Below are positions 49,147 to 57,406 of a stretch of DNA of 64,000 nt, in pieces. The first letter of the stretch is position 1. The number at the start of each line of letters is the position of its first letter. Source of the DNA: Shewanella acanthi (GTDB lineage: Bacteria; Pseudomonadota; Gammaproteobacteria; Enterobacterales; Shewanellaceae); the NCBI RefSeq assembly GCF_019457475.1, contig NZ_CP080413.1:806001-870000 (forward strand), written 5' to 3'. Below the pieces are notes generated by a model. The model was not told where the DNA came from and made no database searches. It saw only the letters and a list, made by a program, of their open reading frames with translations. Both the position numbers and the translations under genes were made by a program.

Positions 49147-49740
49147 TTACATACCTAACAGTGACTTAGATTTAGTCTTTCGGATTTCTTTTTCATCAGA
49201 CCACTCAATCAGACCCGTTTCTAAATCCATTAGGCGCATGGTCATCTTGTAATACACATCTTTAGTGCTGCCATCTTGCTTAACGATACTAGACAGGTTG
49301 CCGTAGAGCATATATTGGGCACCGATTTGGCGACCAAATTTGATGGCCGTTGAAGGGTCAACCATGCCGGTGTTGTTTTGATAATCCAGTTGCTTACGTA
49401 CTGAATCGACCTTAGTCATGTCGATAAAACGGAATTTACCAGAGCGTAATAGTTTGTTGCTGATGGAGTCAGTCACAGATTCAGTATCAATATGCTCAGA
49501 GGTTTTGTTTTTGATGCTGTCGACAAACAAAATAGGGCGGTTGTTTGCTGTCATCTGCACAATAGGTGGGAAGGTCAGCATGCTATCGACCATCTTATCT
49601 GTGATGGCCTGCAGATCGGTTGAGCCAAAGTTGGCGTTTACGGTTTCAACTTCGGTAGCATCGCCATACTCGACTTTAGATTGACACGCAGCGAGGCCCA
49701 TCACGGCTGCCAGTACAAAAATCAGTTTAAATTGTTTCAT
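49147..49740 (-). CDS. lpoB: penicillin-binding protein activator LpoB
   Basis: This 197-aa outer-membrane lipoprotein has lipobox LAAC (Cys19). The body has the LpoB/TolB-like fold: FPPIVQMTANNRPILFVDSIKNKTSEHIDTESVTDSI, LLRSGKFRFID, GAQYMLYGNLSSI and LMDLETGLIEWSDEKEIRK. LpoB reaches through the periplasm to stimulate PBP1B. I start at ATG 49740 (MKQFKLIF), four codons after another ATG (49752), since the signal begins there. It follows a COG3014 gene that itself follows def, all on one strand. Confidence 0.9.
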   Translation of the reverse strand: MKQFKLIFVLAAVMGLAACQSKVEYGDATEVETVNANFGSTDLQAITDKMVDSMLTFPPIVQMTANNRPILFVDSIKNKTSEHIDTESVTDSISNKLLRSGKFRFIDMTKVDSVRKQLDYQNNTGMVDPSTAIKFGRQIGAQYMLYGNLSSIVKQDGSTKDVYYKMTMRLMDLETGLIEWSDEKEIRKTKSKSLLGM

Positions 49741-49806
49741 AGTCAGTTCCATTTCGTGATTGTAAGAGCTTAACAACGCTCGCTTTATCCAAAGAATTAC
49801 GCTTGG

Positions 49807-51195
49807 TTAGATAATTATTGAATATATTCGGGTGTAATTGCCAGTATCTATTGCCCAGACTAAGGTGGTCTTGCCTGTTACTACGTTAATTTGTGTAGGC
49901 GTAGCATTATCCAGTTGCAATGTGTATGCCCCAGCCTTAAGAGATTGTCGGCCAATTTGCGCCTGTTTAGGCAAGGTTAACCAGCTGCGGCGATCGGCTT
50001 GCTCGGTAACGACGTTGAAGATTTGCATAGCGATACTGCCAATGTCAGCGGCGGTATTGTTGCCATTTTTATCCACCCGATAGGCCATCTGGGATTTGGT
50101 AATGGCGCGTGCAACTTGGCGAGCAAGCGCGCCGGGTAAGTCTTCTTTTAATGCATTAATGGCAAGGGCGTCGATATTGGCGATGGGCTCCGTTTGCAGC
50201 ACTGTACCTAATCCTTGCACTTTTGTGGGCTCAATATAGCTGCTGTTTGGGCCGTAGGTCGCAAGGGAAACCGTTTGCCAATTACCGTGTACAGGAAAGG
50301 GGACTGTGAGCGCTTGTTTTTCTGGCACAAAGCCTTTTTCGACCAACAGAATAATTTGCCCATCGTTTGCTGCCGGTAATTTAGCGTCGCCCCAGCGCTG
50401 CCTAAATTCATCGTATTGCGGCATGCCTAAGGTTTTAGCAAGGCGCACTAAATCCTGTTGCAGGTAGGGGTTATCTGGGCTGATTTGGGCAGCTTTGCGA
50501 TAATCGATAAAGGCATCATTGGGTTCGCCTAATATCTCGTGTAAAAGCCCTGTGGTGTAGTAACTGTAAGCGTTAAGAAAAGAACTAGTGACAGCACCCG
50601 CTGCCTTTTCGAGTTTAGTGATTTCAGCATCAACCGTGCCATTTGCCATAGCTTCAACTGACTTTTGCGACTTTTCGTAACGTTCTTGCTCTAAACTCTG
50701 TAGTTCATTGCTACGGCGAACCTCAACCAAAGCTCCTTGAAAATCGCCGCTAAAGAGGTAATTCAGTGCCTGATATTGGTGCAGCATAATCCGCTCAAAC
50801 CCAGGGCCCCGGTAGGGGATGGCATTATCGTTGAGCACTAAACTGGTTGCTGTGGCGCCGATTTCACTGGCACTGATTTTTGCTCTATCATCGAAGGCAC
50901 GATAGGCATTTTCAGCCTGCTGGTAATAGGTTTTACTGTTGGCAAAATCCCCTGCGATTTGAGCAACGCGACCCGCTTCCAGGGCGTAGAGTAACCCGTC
51001 ATTGCCAGGGATATTTTCAACTAAACCAGCGATTTGAGTCGTCGGTGAATTGGAATTAAGGGCTTGCTTTACCGGCCCAATTTGCGCTGGATAATTAATA
51101 AAAATACTGTTGCTGGCGCAGCCGCTAATTGTCATGGCTGCACCGATACACAGCAATTGCAGCCAAGGTTTGAGGTAAAGCTGTTGCCTATTCAT
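49807..51195 (-). CDS. COG3014-type lipoprotein with TPR-like repeats, lpoB partner
   Basis: This 462-aa exported protein has lipobox ISGC (Cys26). Helical repeats resembling TPRs occupy about residues 55-265 (LYALEAGRVAQIAGDFANSKTYYQQAENAY..., PNDAFIDYRKAAQISPDNPYLQQDLVRL). A beta-rich C-terminal part follows (TKSQMAYRVDKNG). The ATG overlaps the def stop by one base (TGATG), so it is coupled to def and runs into lpoB after ~65 bp. Co-location of COG3014 with lpoB is common in this order and suggests a role in cell-wall synthesis, but no activity is known to me. Confidence 0.85.
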   Translation of the reverse strand: MNRQQLYLKPWLQLLCIGAAMTISGCASNSIFINYPAQIGPVKQALNSNSPTTQIAGLVENIPGNDGLLYALEAGRVAQIAGDFANSKTYYQQAENAYRAFDDRAKISASEIGATATSLVLNDNAIPYRGPGFERIMLHQYQALNYLFSGDFQGALVEVRRSNELQSLEQERYEKSQKSVEAMANGTVDAEITKLEKAAGAVTSSFLNAYSYYTTGLLHEILGEPNDAFIDYRKAAQISPDNPYLQQDLVRLAKTLGMPQYDEFRQRWGDAKLPAANDGQIILLVEKGFVPEKQALTVPFPVHGNWQTVSLATYGPNSSYIEPTKVQGLGTVLQTEPIANIDALAINALKEDLPGALARQVARAITKSQMAYRVDKNGNNTAADIGSIAMQIFNVVTEQADRRSWLTLPKQAQIGRQSLKAGAYTLQLDNATPTQINVVTGKTTLVWAIDTGNYTRIYSIII

Positions 51196-51761
51196 CACGA
51201 CTCATTGACCTGTGTCATTTGTTTGGATTGTGTGAATTGTTCTCTCATTTTTGAACGTTCTAGCAGGGTGATGCCCATAAGGTGGTCAAATTCATGCTGA
51301 AAAATGCGTGCTATAAAGCCCGATAAGTGGGTTTGAATCCAATCACCCGCTAGGTTTTGATATCGCACTTCGATACTCTGGTGGCGCCTAATAGTAAATC
51401 GTTGACCCGGAACAGAAAGGCAGCCTTCTTCTCCCGCGACTAATTCCGCTGAGGTTGAGATAATTTCGGGATTGACCACGATTACAGCAGGAAGGCGCGG
51501 TGCATCGGGGTAACGCTCATTAGGGCGGGACGCCATAATGAACATTGCCAGTGGGCTGTGTACCTGTGGCGCGGCAATTCCGACGCCATTGGCAGCTTCC
51601 ATGCTGGCCCACATTTGCTTTGCTAGCAGGGAAAGCTCTTCGTCAAAGTGAGTGACGGTAATGGCCTGTTGACGCAGAATTGGCTCGCCCACGATGGCTA
51701 TCGACAGTGGTGAGATAGTCTGGGCGGTATTGCTCTCATTTAAGCTTTGGTCTTTAAACAT
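51195..51761 (-). CDS. def: peptide deformylase (additional copy)
   Basis: This 188-aa metalloenzyme removes the formyl group from nascent N-termini. All three motifs are intact: GVGIAAPQV (59-67), EEGCLSVPG (111-119, metal ligand Cys114) and HEFDH (156-160). It sits in an envelope-lipoprotein cluster and not beside fmt, where the main def normally lies. Shewanella often has several def paralogues; this is probably an accessory one. It is the first gene of def-COG3014-lpoB. Confidence 0.93.
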   Translation of the reverse strand: MFKDQSLNESNTAQTISPLSIAIVGEPILRQQAITVTHFDEELSLLAKQMWASMEAANGVGIAAPQVHSPLAMFIMASRPNERYPDAPRLPAVIVVNPEIISTSAELVAGEEGCLSVPGQRFTIRRHQSIEVRYQNLAGDWIQTHLSGFIARIFQHEFDHLMGITLLERSKMREQFTQSKQMTQVNES

Positions 51762-51818
51762 CGCTTTCCCTGGATATTAGTTGGCCGTTTTGCTTACAGT
51801 TTATAGTGTGTCACACCG

Positions 51819-52031
51819 TTAATAGTGAGGTGGTGGCGTTTCTTCCGCTTGGGTTGCGATATTGCTCGGCTCCATCGATTTTAATTTACCCACCATCAGC
51901 TGAATTTGATGCTGTTGATCGGCAATCAGTCGATTGAGCTTAATAACCTCTTGGTTGAGTTCTTCGACCGTGAGCTCTTGAAAAGCCAGTTTCATTTGTA
52001 GCTCTTCAATTTGTTCCTGAACGCCTTGCAT
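51819..52031 (-). CDS. slyX: SlyX protein
   Basis: This 70-aa coiled-coil protein has the conserved C-terminus [16 protein letters not shown], almost identical to E. coli SlyX (72 aa). The rest is heptad-rich ([29 protein letters not shown]). Function is unknown. I start at ATG 52031, matching the family; an ATG at 52052 would run into the WD40 gene. It lies near fkpA as in E. coli, here separated by a WD40 lipoprotein gene. Confidence 0.93.
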   Translation of the reverse strand: MQGVQEQIEELQMKLAFQELTVEELNQEVIKLNRLIADQQHQIQLMVGKLKSMEPSNIATQAEETPPPHY

Positions 52032-52039
52032 TATTACTT

Positions 52040-52990
52040 CTACTCCCGCCATGTCTCGACTAGACCTTGGCTACTTATACTAACGATTTGATTGGTCTCT
52101 CTAATTGCCACAGAGTATACAACGGCTCCTCGATTTTGGCTGTTTTTAGTGAGGGCAACTTGCCATTTAGCAATCGGTTTACCGGTTTGCCGTTGCCAGC
52201 GTGTGACTTCACGTGACGGCGTGCCAGTTAATAGCTGTTGGTCCTGCTGAATGAAGCGTACGGCAGAAAAAGTCATTTGGCGACGTGGAATGACTAGTTG
52301 ATTTAAGATTTTTCCCGTTCGGTTATCCCAAATTTTGGCTTCATTGGTGCTGCCATTGGTAAAACTTAGACTGCCACTGTCGTTGAGCGCCACTTTAGTG
52401 ACTCGGCTACCAATATCCCAGTGTTGAATCGGTTGCCCTGTTTGCGCCTGCCAGAGAATAGCCTGTTGATCGTTTGAACCGCTCAGGGCAATTTTACCGT
52501 CGGCAGACAAGGCCACACTAGTCACTCGCTCACTATGGCCTAGGAATTTTATCAGTGCGGTTTTTTGGGCATTCAGTGACATTACGCTGCCATCATTTAG
52601 GCCAATCAAGAGTGCTGCGTTGTTGGCAACGGCGACACTTTCTCCCGATGCTGGAATTGACCACCATCCGAGGGATTTACCGTCATCGATATTCCATAGG
52701 GCGACGGAATCCTTGCTTAAGGTGGCAGCAAAGCGACCATTGGCCGAAATGGCAGTACTGGTGACTCCGGTGTTTACAGAGCCGTGTACCCATCGGTATT
52801 TGAGGCTGTGATTGATAAGATCCCAACATTGCACACCGTTACTCTGGGTGGCGACGATAGCAATGTTACCGTCACTCGATAAACTGGCGCTGTAGGAAGG
52901 CTCATCGGACAACACCTGAATATCATCGGCATTAGGCTGACAAGCAGTTAGAAAAATTGCGCAAATAGCCAGCAGTAGATTTTTCTTCAT
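52040..52990 (-). CDS. WD40-repeat lipoprotein
   Basis: This 316-aa exported protein has lipobox LTAC (Cys17) and at least six degenerate WD40 repeats, e.g. [34 protein letters not shown] and [12 protein letters not shown]. These should fold as a beta propeller in the periplasm. Start ATG 52990 (MKKNLLLA). It ends 8 bp from the slyX start region, so the two may be co-transcribed. It has no catalytic residues; a binding or scaffold role is likely. It interrupts the slyX-fkpA pair seen in enterobacteria. Confidence 0.88.
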   Translation of the reverse strand: MKKNLLLAICAIFLTACQPNADDIQVLSDEPSYSASLSSDGNIAIVATQSNGVQCWDLINHSLKYRWVHGSVNTGVTSTAISANGRFAATLSKDSVALWNIDDGKSLGWWSIPASGESVAVANNAALLIGLNDGSVMSLNAQKTALIKFLGHSERVTSVALSADGKIALSGSNDQQAILWQAQTGQPIQHWDIGSRVTKVALNDSGSLSFTNGSTNEAKIWDNRTGKILNQLVIPRRQMTFSAVRFIQQDQQLLTGTPSREVTRWQRQTGKPIAKWQVALTKNSQNRGAVVYSVAIRETNQIVSISSQGLVETWRE

Positions 52991-53064
52991 GAACTTGCAT
53001 CCCAAGTTAGTGTCCTAGTCACGATAAAGTGAGATTACTCACAGTTAACCCATAAATAATCTAG

Positions 53065-53092
53065 TTGGAATAACCCTGATAACTAGTATAAA
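53065..53092 (+). promoter_or_regulatory. sigma-70-type promoter for fkpA
   Basis: TTGGAA and TATAAA are separated by 16 bp, 52 bp before the fkpA ATG. Both boxes are near consensus. Assignment is by eye. Confidence 0.5.
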
Positions 53093-53143
53093 GTTGTCGC
53101 GCTTAGGTTATTGTAACCGCTTGAGGATGTTGAGGAAGCTTTA

Positions 53144-53914
53144 ATGAAATCGATTTACAAATTATCGTTAGTTGCATTGGCTGTGGTAGGCCTTTCTGCT
53201 TGTGGACAAGAAGAAAAAGCAACAAAAACAAGCGCTAGTGTTGAATTAACAACAGAAGCACAAAAAGAAGCCTACAGCGTGGGCGCGTCTATTGGTCGTT
53301 ACATGTCAGGCCATATCAAAGAGCAAGAAGAATTAGGTCTGCCTGTTGACCGTTCATTGATCGTGACTGGTTTTACCAATGGTCTGAACAACGAATTGAA
53401 ACTGACTGAAGAAGAAATGCAGACCCTTCTTCAAGGTTTAGACAAAAAGTTAAACGACAAGCGTCAAGAACAAGCGACTGCGATTGCTGCTAAGAATATC
53501 GAAGAAGGTAAAAAATTCCTCGAAACTAACAAAGCAAAAGCTGGCGTAGTGACGACTGAATCTGGTCTGCAATATGAAGTGTTAACACCAGGTACAGGTG
53601 AAAAACCAGCGGCTGAAGACACGGTAGAAGTAGATTACGTGGGTACACTGATCGACGGTACTGAGTTCGATAGCTCATACAAACGTGGTCAAACCGCTAA
53701 GTTCCCATTAAACCGCGTTATTCCAGGCTGGACTGAAGGCGTACAATTAATGCCAGTTGGCGCTAAGTACAAGTTCGTTATCCCATCTGAATTAGCTTAC
53801 GGTGACCGTGACACTGGTACTATTCCACCTAACTCAACTCTGATTTTCGAAGTTGAATTGAAATCAGTTGAGAAAGCTCAGGCGCCAGTTGCTGCTGCCG
53901 ATGCTGCTAAATAA
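53144..53914 (+). CDS. fkpA: FKBP-type peptidyl-prolyl isomerase, FkpA/Mip type, lipoprotein
   Basis: This 256-aa precursor has lipobox LSAC (Cys20). An N-terminal helical dimerisation domain (residues ~35-130, KEAYSVGASIGRYMSGHI...) is followed by an FKBP domain (~140-245), with VDYVGTLIDGTEFDSSYKRG, FPLNRVIPGWTEGVQLMPVG and FVIPSELAYGDRDTG. It folds periplasmic and outer-membrane proteins. E. coli FkpA is soluble, while the Cys here suggests membrane attachment, as in Mip. Good promoter and terminator; single gene. Confidence 0.94.
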   Translation: MKSIYKLSLVALAVVGLSACGQEEKATKTSASVELTTEAQKEAYSVGASIGRYMSGHIKEQEELGLPVDRSLIVTGFTNGLNNELKLTEEEMQTLLQGLDKKLNDKRQEQATAIAAKNIEEGKKFLETNKAKAGVVTTESGLQYEVLTPGTGEKPAAEDTVEVDYVGTLIDGTEFDSSYKRGQTAKFPLNRVIPGWTEGVQLMPVGAKYKFVIPSELAYGDRDTGTIPPNSTLIFEVELKSVEKAQAPVAAADAAK

Positions 53915-53937
53915 TTAACATTGAATGTTAAAAGTAT

Positions 53938-53962
53938 AAGCCGCTCTATGAGCGGCTTTTTT
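53938..53962 (+). terminator. rho-independent terminator of fkpA
   Basis: AAGCCGCTC / GAGCGGCTT with a 2-3 nt loop and a T6 tail lies 24 bp after the stop. Confidence 0.88.
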
Positions 53963-54116
53963 ATGACTGATTTTCCGCTTTAATCCTTTCGACACTTTTC
54001 CATCAGTAAAATACATTCAAGAGCCTAAAATCTTGTCATCCTCCTGAACTACACTCTATAGCGATAAGGCATATTGGCCTTTTAGCGCAAATTGAAAGGG
54101 CGCTCTAGGGGGAGTG

Positions 54117-54563
54117 ATGATATTACCGACAGCCGAAGTTGTTGCAGGGAAAATGCCGGTACCCTTATGGTTCAAGTTTATAGCGATACTCAGTCTGCTA
54201 TGGAATATTGCAGGGGGTATGGCGTTTATAATGCAAATAACCATGACCCCCGAAGCGATGGCGCAATTAGGCCCGAATCAAATCAAACTTTACGAAACTG
54301 CACCCGGATGGCTCGATATCCTCTTTGGTGTTGCGGTTCTGAGCGGTGTTATAGGCTGTTTATTGCTGGTTTTTAAACAATCCCACTCCTACAAGTTGTT
54401 CGTACTGTCCTTTTTGGCGGCTCTTTTGCAGATGAGTTATGTGTTTGGAATTCAGCATGCGGCGCAGTTATTGGGCGTTCAGGCGCTAGTGATGCCAAGT
54501 ATTGTGCTTTTATGGGGGGCTTTTTTGATTTGGTTGAGTCGATTTGGTATGGCTAAAGGTTAA
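54117..54563 (+). CDS. unknown four-helix membrane protein, 148 aa
   Basis: The family is not recognised. Four hydrophobic helices are evident (about 20-42, 62-85, 90-110, 117-140) with short polar loops. ATG at 54117 follows GGGGGAG by 3 bp; GTG at 54114 is also open but sits on the ribosome site. No active-site motif. Single gene between fkpA and a thioesterase. Confidence 0.65.
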   Translation: MILPTAEVVAGKMPVPLWFKFIAILSLLWNIAGGMAFIMQITMTPEAMAQLGPNQIKLYETAPGWLDILFGVAVLSGVIGCLLLVFKQSHSYKLFVLSFLAALLQMSYVFGIQHAAQLLGVQALVMPSIVLLWGAFLIWLSRFGMAKG

Positions 54564-54680
54564 TTGAAGTAGTGATGAATATTGATTTACAGCTTCTGGT
54601 TTATTAGCACAGCCTTAGTTGTTGAACTTCATCAACTTCTTAGTAAACTGCTCCCTAGTGTTATTTACTAGGATGTTAAA

Positions 54681-55118
54681 ATGAGTATTTGGTTTAAACC
54701 TGTAAGCTTGGAAGACTGTGCCAAAATGGCCGATGGGATCAGCGGTAAGGGCACACTGATGAAAACCTTAGGGATTGAAATCAGTGAAATTGGCGATGAC
54801 TACTTAAAGGCGACCATGCCGGCATCGCCTGATATTCACAATCCACTTGGCATTGTGCACGGCGGTGCCAATGTGGCATTAGCCGAAACTGTGGCCAGCT
54901 ATGCTGCAAACTTTGTCGTTGATTTTGAGAAGTTTTACTGTGTCGGCCAAGAAATCAACGCCAACCATCTGCGGGCGTCCCGAAATGGTGTGTTAACGGC
55001 AACGGCTAAGCCCGTTCACTTAGGTAAACGCAGCTCTGTATGGGAAATCTTAATTCATAATAGTGCAGGTGAGCTAACCTGTATTTCACGGATGACAGCT
55101 GCGGTAGTAGAACGCTAA
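54681..55118 (+). CDS. hotdog-fold thioesterase (PaaI/MenI-like)
   Basis: This 145-aa acyl-CoA thioesterase-like protein has the 4HBT motif HGGANVALAET (His60, Glu69), the active-site pattern of YdiI/EntH-type enzymes that cut aromatic acyl-CoA. It also has INANHLRASRNGVLTATAKPVHLGKRS. A MenI role (DHNA-CoA hydrolysis for menaquinone) is possible; the sequence does not prove it. There is no operon partner. Confidence 0.85.
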   Translation: MSIWFKPVSLEDCAKMADGISGKGTLMKTLGIEISEIGDDYLKATMPASPDIHNPLGIVHGGANVALAETVASYAANFVVDFEKFYCVGQEINANHLRASRNGVLTATAKPVHLGKRSSVWEILIHNSAGELTCISRMTAAVVER

Positions 55119-55194
55119 CAGCAATGCACCAACCTACTCCGGCAGAGAAGTATCAATACTTTAAATTTATGAGTAAATAGATAAGGAATTTGAT

Positions 55195-55428
55195 ATGGAA
55201 ACAGCGATGATTTGGGAGTGGGTTGGGTACTTGGCCTCTGTCGTGGTGGCCGTCTCGTTAATGATGTCAAATATCAAAAAGCTGCGTTGGTGGAATTTAG
55301 TTGGTGCAGCTTTGTTTGTTGCCTATGGATTGGCCATCGCAGCTTATCCAGTGGCAGCAGTAAACTTTTTTATCGTATTAATCGATGCTTATTACCTTAT
55401 TGTGCTCTATCGACAACAATCGACTTAA
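55195..55428 (+). CDS. small inner-membrane protein, YgjV-like
   Basis: This 77-aa protein has three hydrophobic segments (about 8-25, 33-52, 53-72) and few charges (KKLRWW in the middle, RQQST at the end). The pattern resembles YgjV/SWEET-like semi-transporter fragments. A second in-frame ATG 12 bp later is possible. Function is unknown. Confidence 0.7.
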   Translation: METAMIWEWVGYLASVVVAVSLMMSNIKKLRWWNLVGAALFVAYGLAIAAYPVAAVNFFIVLIDAYYLIVLYRQQST

Positions 55429-55603
55429 GTCTCTGTGTTTATGTATCTAATTGAATTTGCTAATGTAAAAATTAAGTTTTATTTAAGTTAGAGTTCACGT
55501 TTTCCGTACGTCAGTTTGATATCGATTCTCATTTATCCGTACTATTCACCCGACTAAACGTTGGGTTCTGGTATGAGCCCCTCATGGTTTATTCGAGATT
55601 ATC

Positions 55604-55638
55604 GATTATTTTAATCATTTTTATAGATTATTTAAATC
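55604..55638. promoter_or_regulatory. tandem 13-bp palindromes upstream of catalase
   Basis: GATTATTTTAATC (55604-55616) and GATTATTTAAATC (55626-55638) have a 22-bp period, two helical turns apart. Arms GATTA/TAATC are perfect in the first copy. This looks like a cooperative operator, but it does not match the OxyR or PerR patterns I know. Confidence 0.45.
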
Positions 55639-55719
55639 TGTATTAATCGTTTTCTTCAATTTCTGTTTATCCCTATTCTAGGTTCATCGACTACACGTCG
55701 CCCGCCAAGGAGATTAGCC

Positions 55720-55773
55720 ATGGCTACTATTTTCGATTTAATTGAATCTTGGGTTAACACCAATCAAGAATGA
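55720..55773 (+). CDS. 17-codon leader ORF upstream of catalase
   Basis: The ORF encodes MATIFDLIESWVNTNQE. An excellent AAGGAG site (55707-55712) lies 7 bp before its ATG, better than that of the catalase itself. Its TGA (55771-55773) is followed at once by GGAACAAGG, the catalase ribosome site, and the catalase ATG is only 10 bp further. Translation of the small ORF could affect catalase expression by coupling or attenuation. Its sequence resembles no leader I know. Confidence 0.6.
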   Translation: MATIFDLIESWVNTNQE

Positions 55774-55783
55774 GGAACAAGGT

Positions 55784-57244
55784 ATGAGTCAACAGTATTT
55801 AACGAGTCAAAACGGTTCTCCAATTGCTGACGATCAAAACTCTTTGTCAGCGGGTGAGCGTGGTCCAGTATTATTACAAGATTGGCATCTCATTGAAAAA
55901 TTAGCCCACTTTAACCGCGAGCGTATTCCTGAACGTGTCGTTCATGCTAAAGGTACCGGGGTTTACGGTACTTTCACCCTGACTAAAGATTTAAGCGAAT
56001 TCACTCTTGCCGACCACTTTAACGGTGTGGGCAAACAAACTGAGACCTTCGTACGTTTCTCAACCGTAGGTGGTGAAATGGGCTCAGCCGATGCCGAGCG
56101 TGACCCACGTGGTTTTGGTCTGCGTTTCTATACGGCCCGTGGTAACCATGACATCGTCGGTAATAACACGCCGACTTTCTTCCTGCGTGACGGTATTAAG
56201 TTCCCGGACTTTATCCATACGCAAAAGCGTAACCCAATGACTAACCTCAAAGATCCACAGGCAATGTGGGACTTCTGGTCATTAAACCCTGAAGCCATGC
56301 ATCAAGTGACTATTTTGATGTCTGACCGTGGTATTCCGGCAAACTACCGTCAAATGCACGGCTATGGCTCACACACTTTCTCATTTTGGAATGCCAAGGG
56401 TGAGCGTTTTTGGGTGAAGTTCCATTTCAAATCACAGCAAGGTGTCGTGAACTTAACCAACGAACAGGCGGATAAGTTAAAGGGTATCGATCCTGACTCA
56501 TCTCAGCGTGATATGGTTGTGGCTATTACCGACGGTAACTTCCCACGTTGGTCTGTTAACGTACAGATTATGCCTGAGAGCGACGCCAACACTTACCACA
56601 TCAACCCATTCGATTTAACCAAGGTGTGGCCGCATGCGGACTACCCATTAATCGAAATCGGTATGCTGGAGCTGAACCGCTTACCACAAAACTACTTCGC
56701 CGAAGTAGAGCAAGTGGCCTTAGCACCAAGCAACTTAGTACCTGGTGTGGGCGCATCGCCAGACAAAATGCTGCAGGCGCGTTTATTCGCCTACGCCGAT
56801 GCCCAGCGTTACCGTATTGGCGCTAACTATAACCAGTTGCCTGTGAACTGCCCACATGCCACTAAGGCAAACCATCATCAACGTGGCGGCGCAATGGCGG
56901 GCACTCAATGTCCATTCCATGGCGGACAAACCGGTGGCGATGCATCGGCTAACTATGGTCCAAGCACCGTCACTAATGCACTGGTCGAGCCTTCACAATT
57001 TGCAGAACCTCCACTGCGTTTAGAAGGTGAGGCAGCCCGTTACAGCCGCTACAACCAAGACGATTATACTCAGGCGGGAAATCTGTACCGTATGTTCAGT
57101 GAAGGTGAAAGAGCGCGCTTAGTTGAGACTATTACTGGCTCATTAAGCCAAGCGAGCGTAGATGTGCAGCAACGTATGGTTGCCCACTTCGAGAAAGCCG
57201 ATGCCGATTACGGCCAGCGTATCAAGACAGTGTTAGGTCTTTAA
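55784..57244 (+). CDS. katB: monofunctional haem catalase, small-subunit clade 3 type
   Basis: This 486-aa enzyme dismutates hydrogen peroxide. Distal-haem histidine is in RVVHAKGTGVYG, then RFSTVGGEMGSADAERDPRGF and NNTPTFFLRD, and the proximal tyrosine is in LFAYADAQRYR. NADPH-binding residues around HRIG-like YRIGANYNQLPVNCPH are also seen. It has a slightly enlarged surface loop (GGAMAGTQCPFHGGQTGG) compared with other clade-3 members. I use the ATG at 55784, not an in-frame codon 42 bp upstream, because the latter would include the ribosome site. Downstream of a 17-codon leader ORF. Confidence 0.95.
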   Translation: MSQQYLTSQNGSPIADDQNSLSAGERGPVLLQDWHLIEKLAHFNRERIPERVVHAKGTGVYGTFTLTKDLSEFTLADHFNGVGKQTETFVRFSTVGGEMGSADAERDPRGFGLRFYTARGNHDIVGNNTPTFFLRDGIKFPDFIHTQKRNPMTNLKDPQAMWDFWSLNPEAMHQVTILMSDRGIPANYRQMHGYGSHTFSFWNAKGERFWVKFHFKSQQGVVNLTNEQADKLKGIDPDSSQRDMVVAITDGNFPRWSVNVQIMPESDANTYHINPFDLTKVWPHADYPLIEIGMLELNRLPQNYFAEVEQVALAPSNLVPGVGASPDKMLQARLFAYADAQRYRIGANYNQLPVNCPHATKANHHQRGGAMAGTQCPFHGGQTGGDASANYGPSTVTNALVEPSQFAEPPLRLEGEAARYSRYNQDDYTQAGNLYRMFSEGERARLVETITGSLSQASVDVQQRMVAHFEKADADYGQRIKTVLGL

Positions 57245-57248
57245 GCAT

Positions 57249-57278
57249 TAAGCTTGTAATCGCTAAGCTTGCAATCGC
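57249..57278. repeat. tandem 15-bp direct repeat after katB
   Basis: TAAGCTTGTAATCGC is followed at once by TAAGCTTGCAATCGC (one mismatch), then a partial AAGCT. It lies 5 bp after the katB stop and may stabilise mRNA or vary in copy number. Confidence 0.7.
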
Positions 57279-57312
57279 AAGCTCCCATTAAGGGTATTGA
57301 AATCGATAAATT

Positions 57313-57344
57313 AAAAAGGCCAGTGAAATTTCACTGGCCTTTTT
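57313..57344. terminator. perfect palindromic bidirectional terminator
   Basis: AAAAAGGCCAGTGAAA and its reverse complement form a 16-bp stem between katB and the convergent Mn exporter gene. Confidence 0.92.
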
Positions 57345-57406
57345 GTTTGGGTTTCGCGTAAGTGTTATCGTAGCAGCAACTCTTGCCTCAACGATAAGCT
57401 CAAGAA

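Noticed and set aside
55742..55783. Upstream in-frame start for catalase
   Set aside because: It would translate through the ribosome site of katB and overlap the 17-codon leader ORF in another frame.
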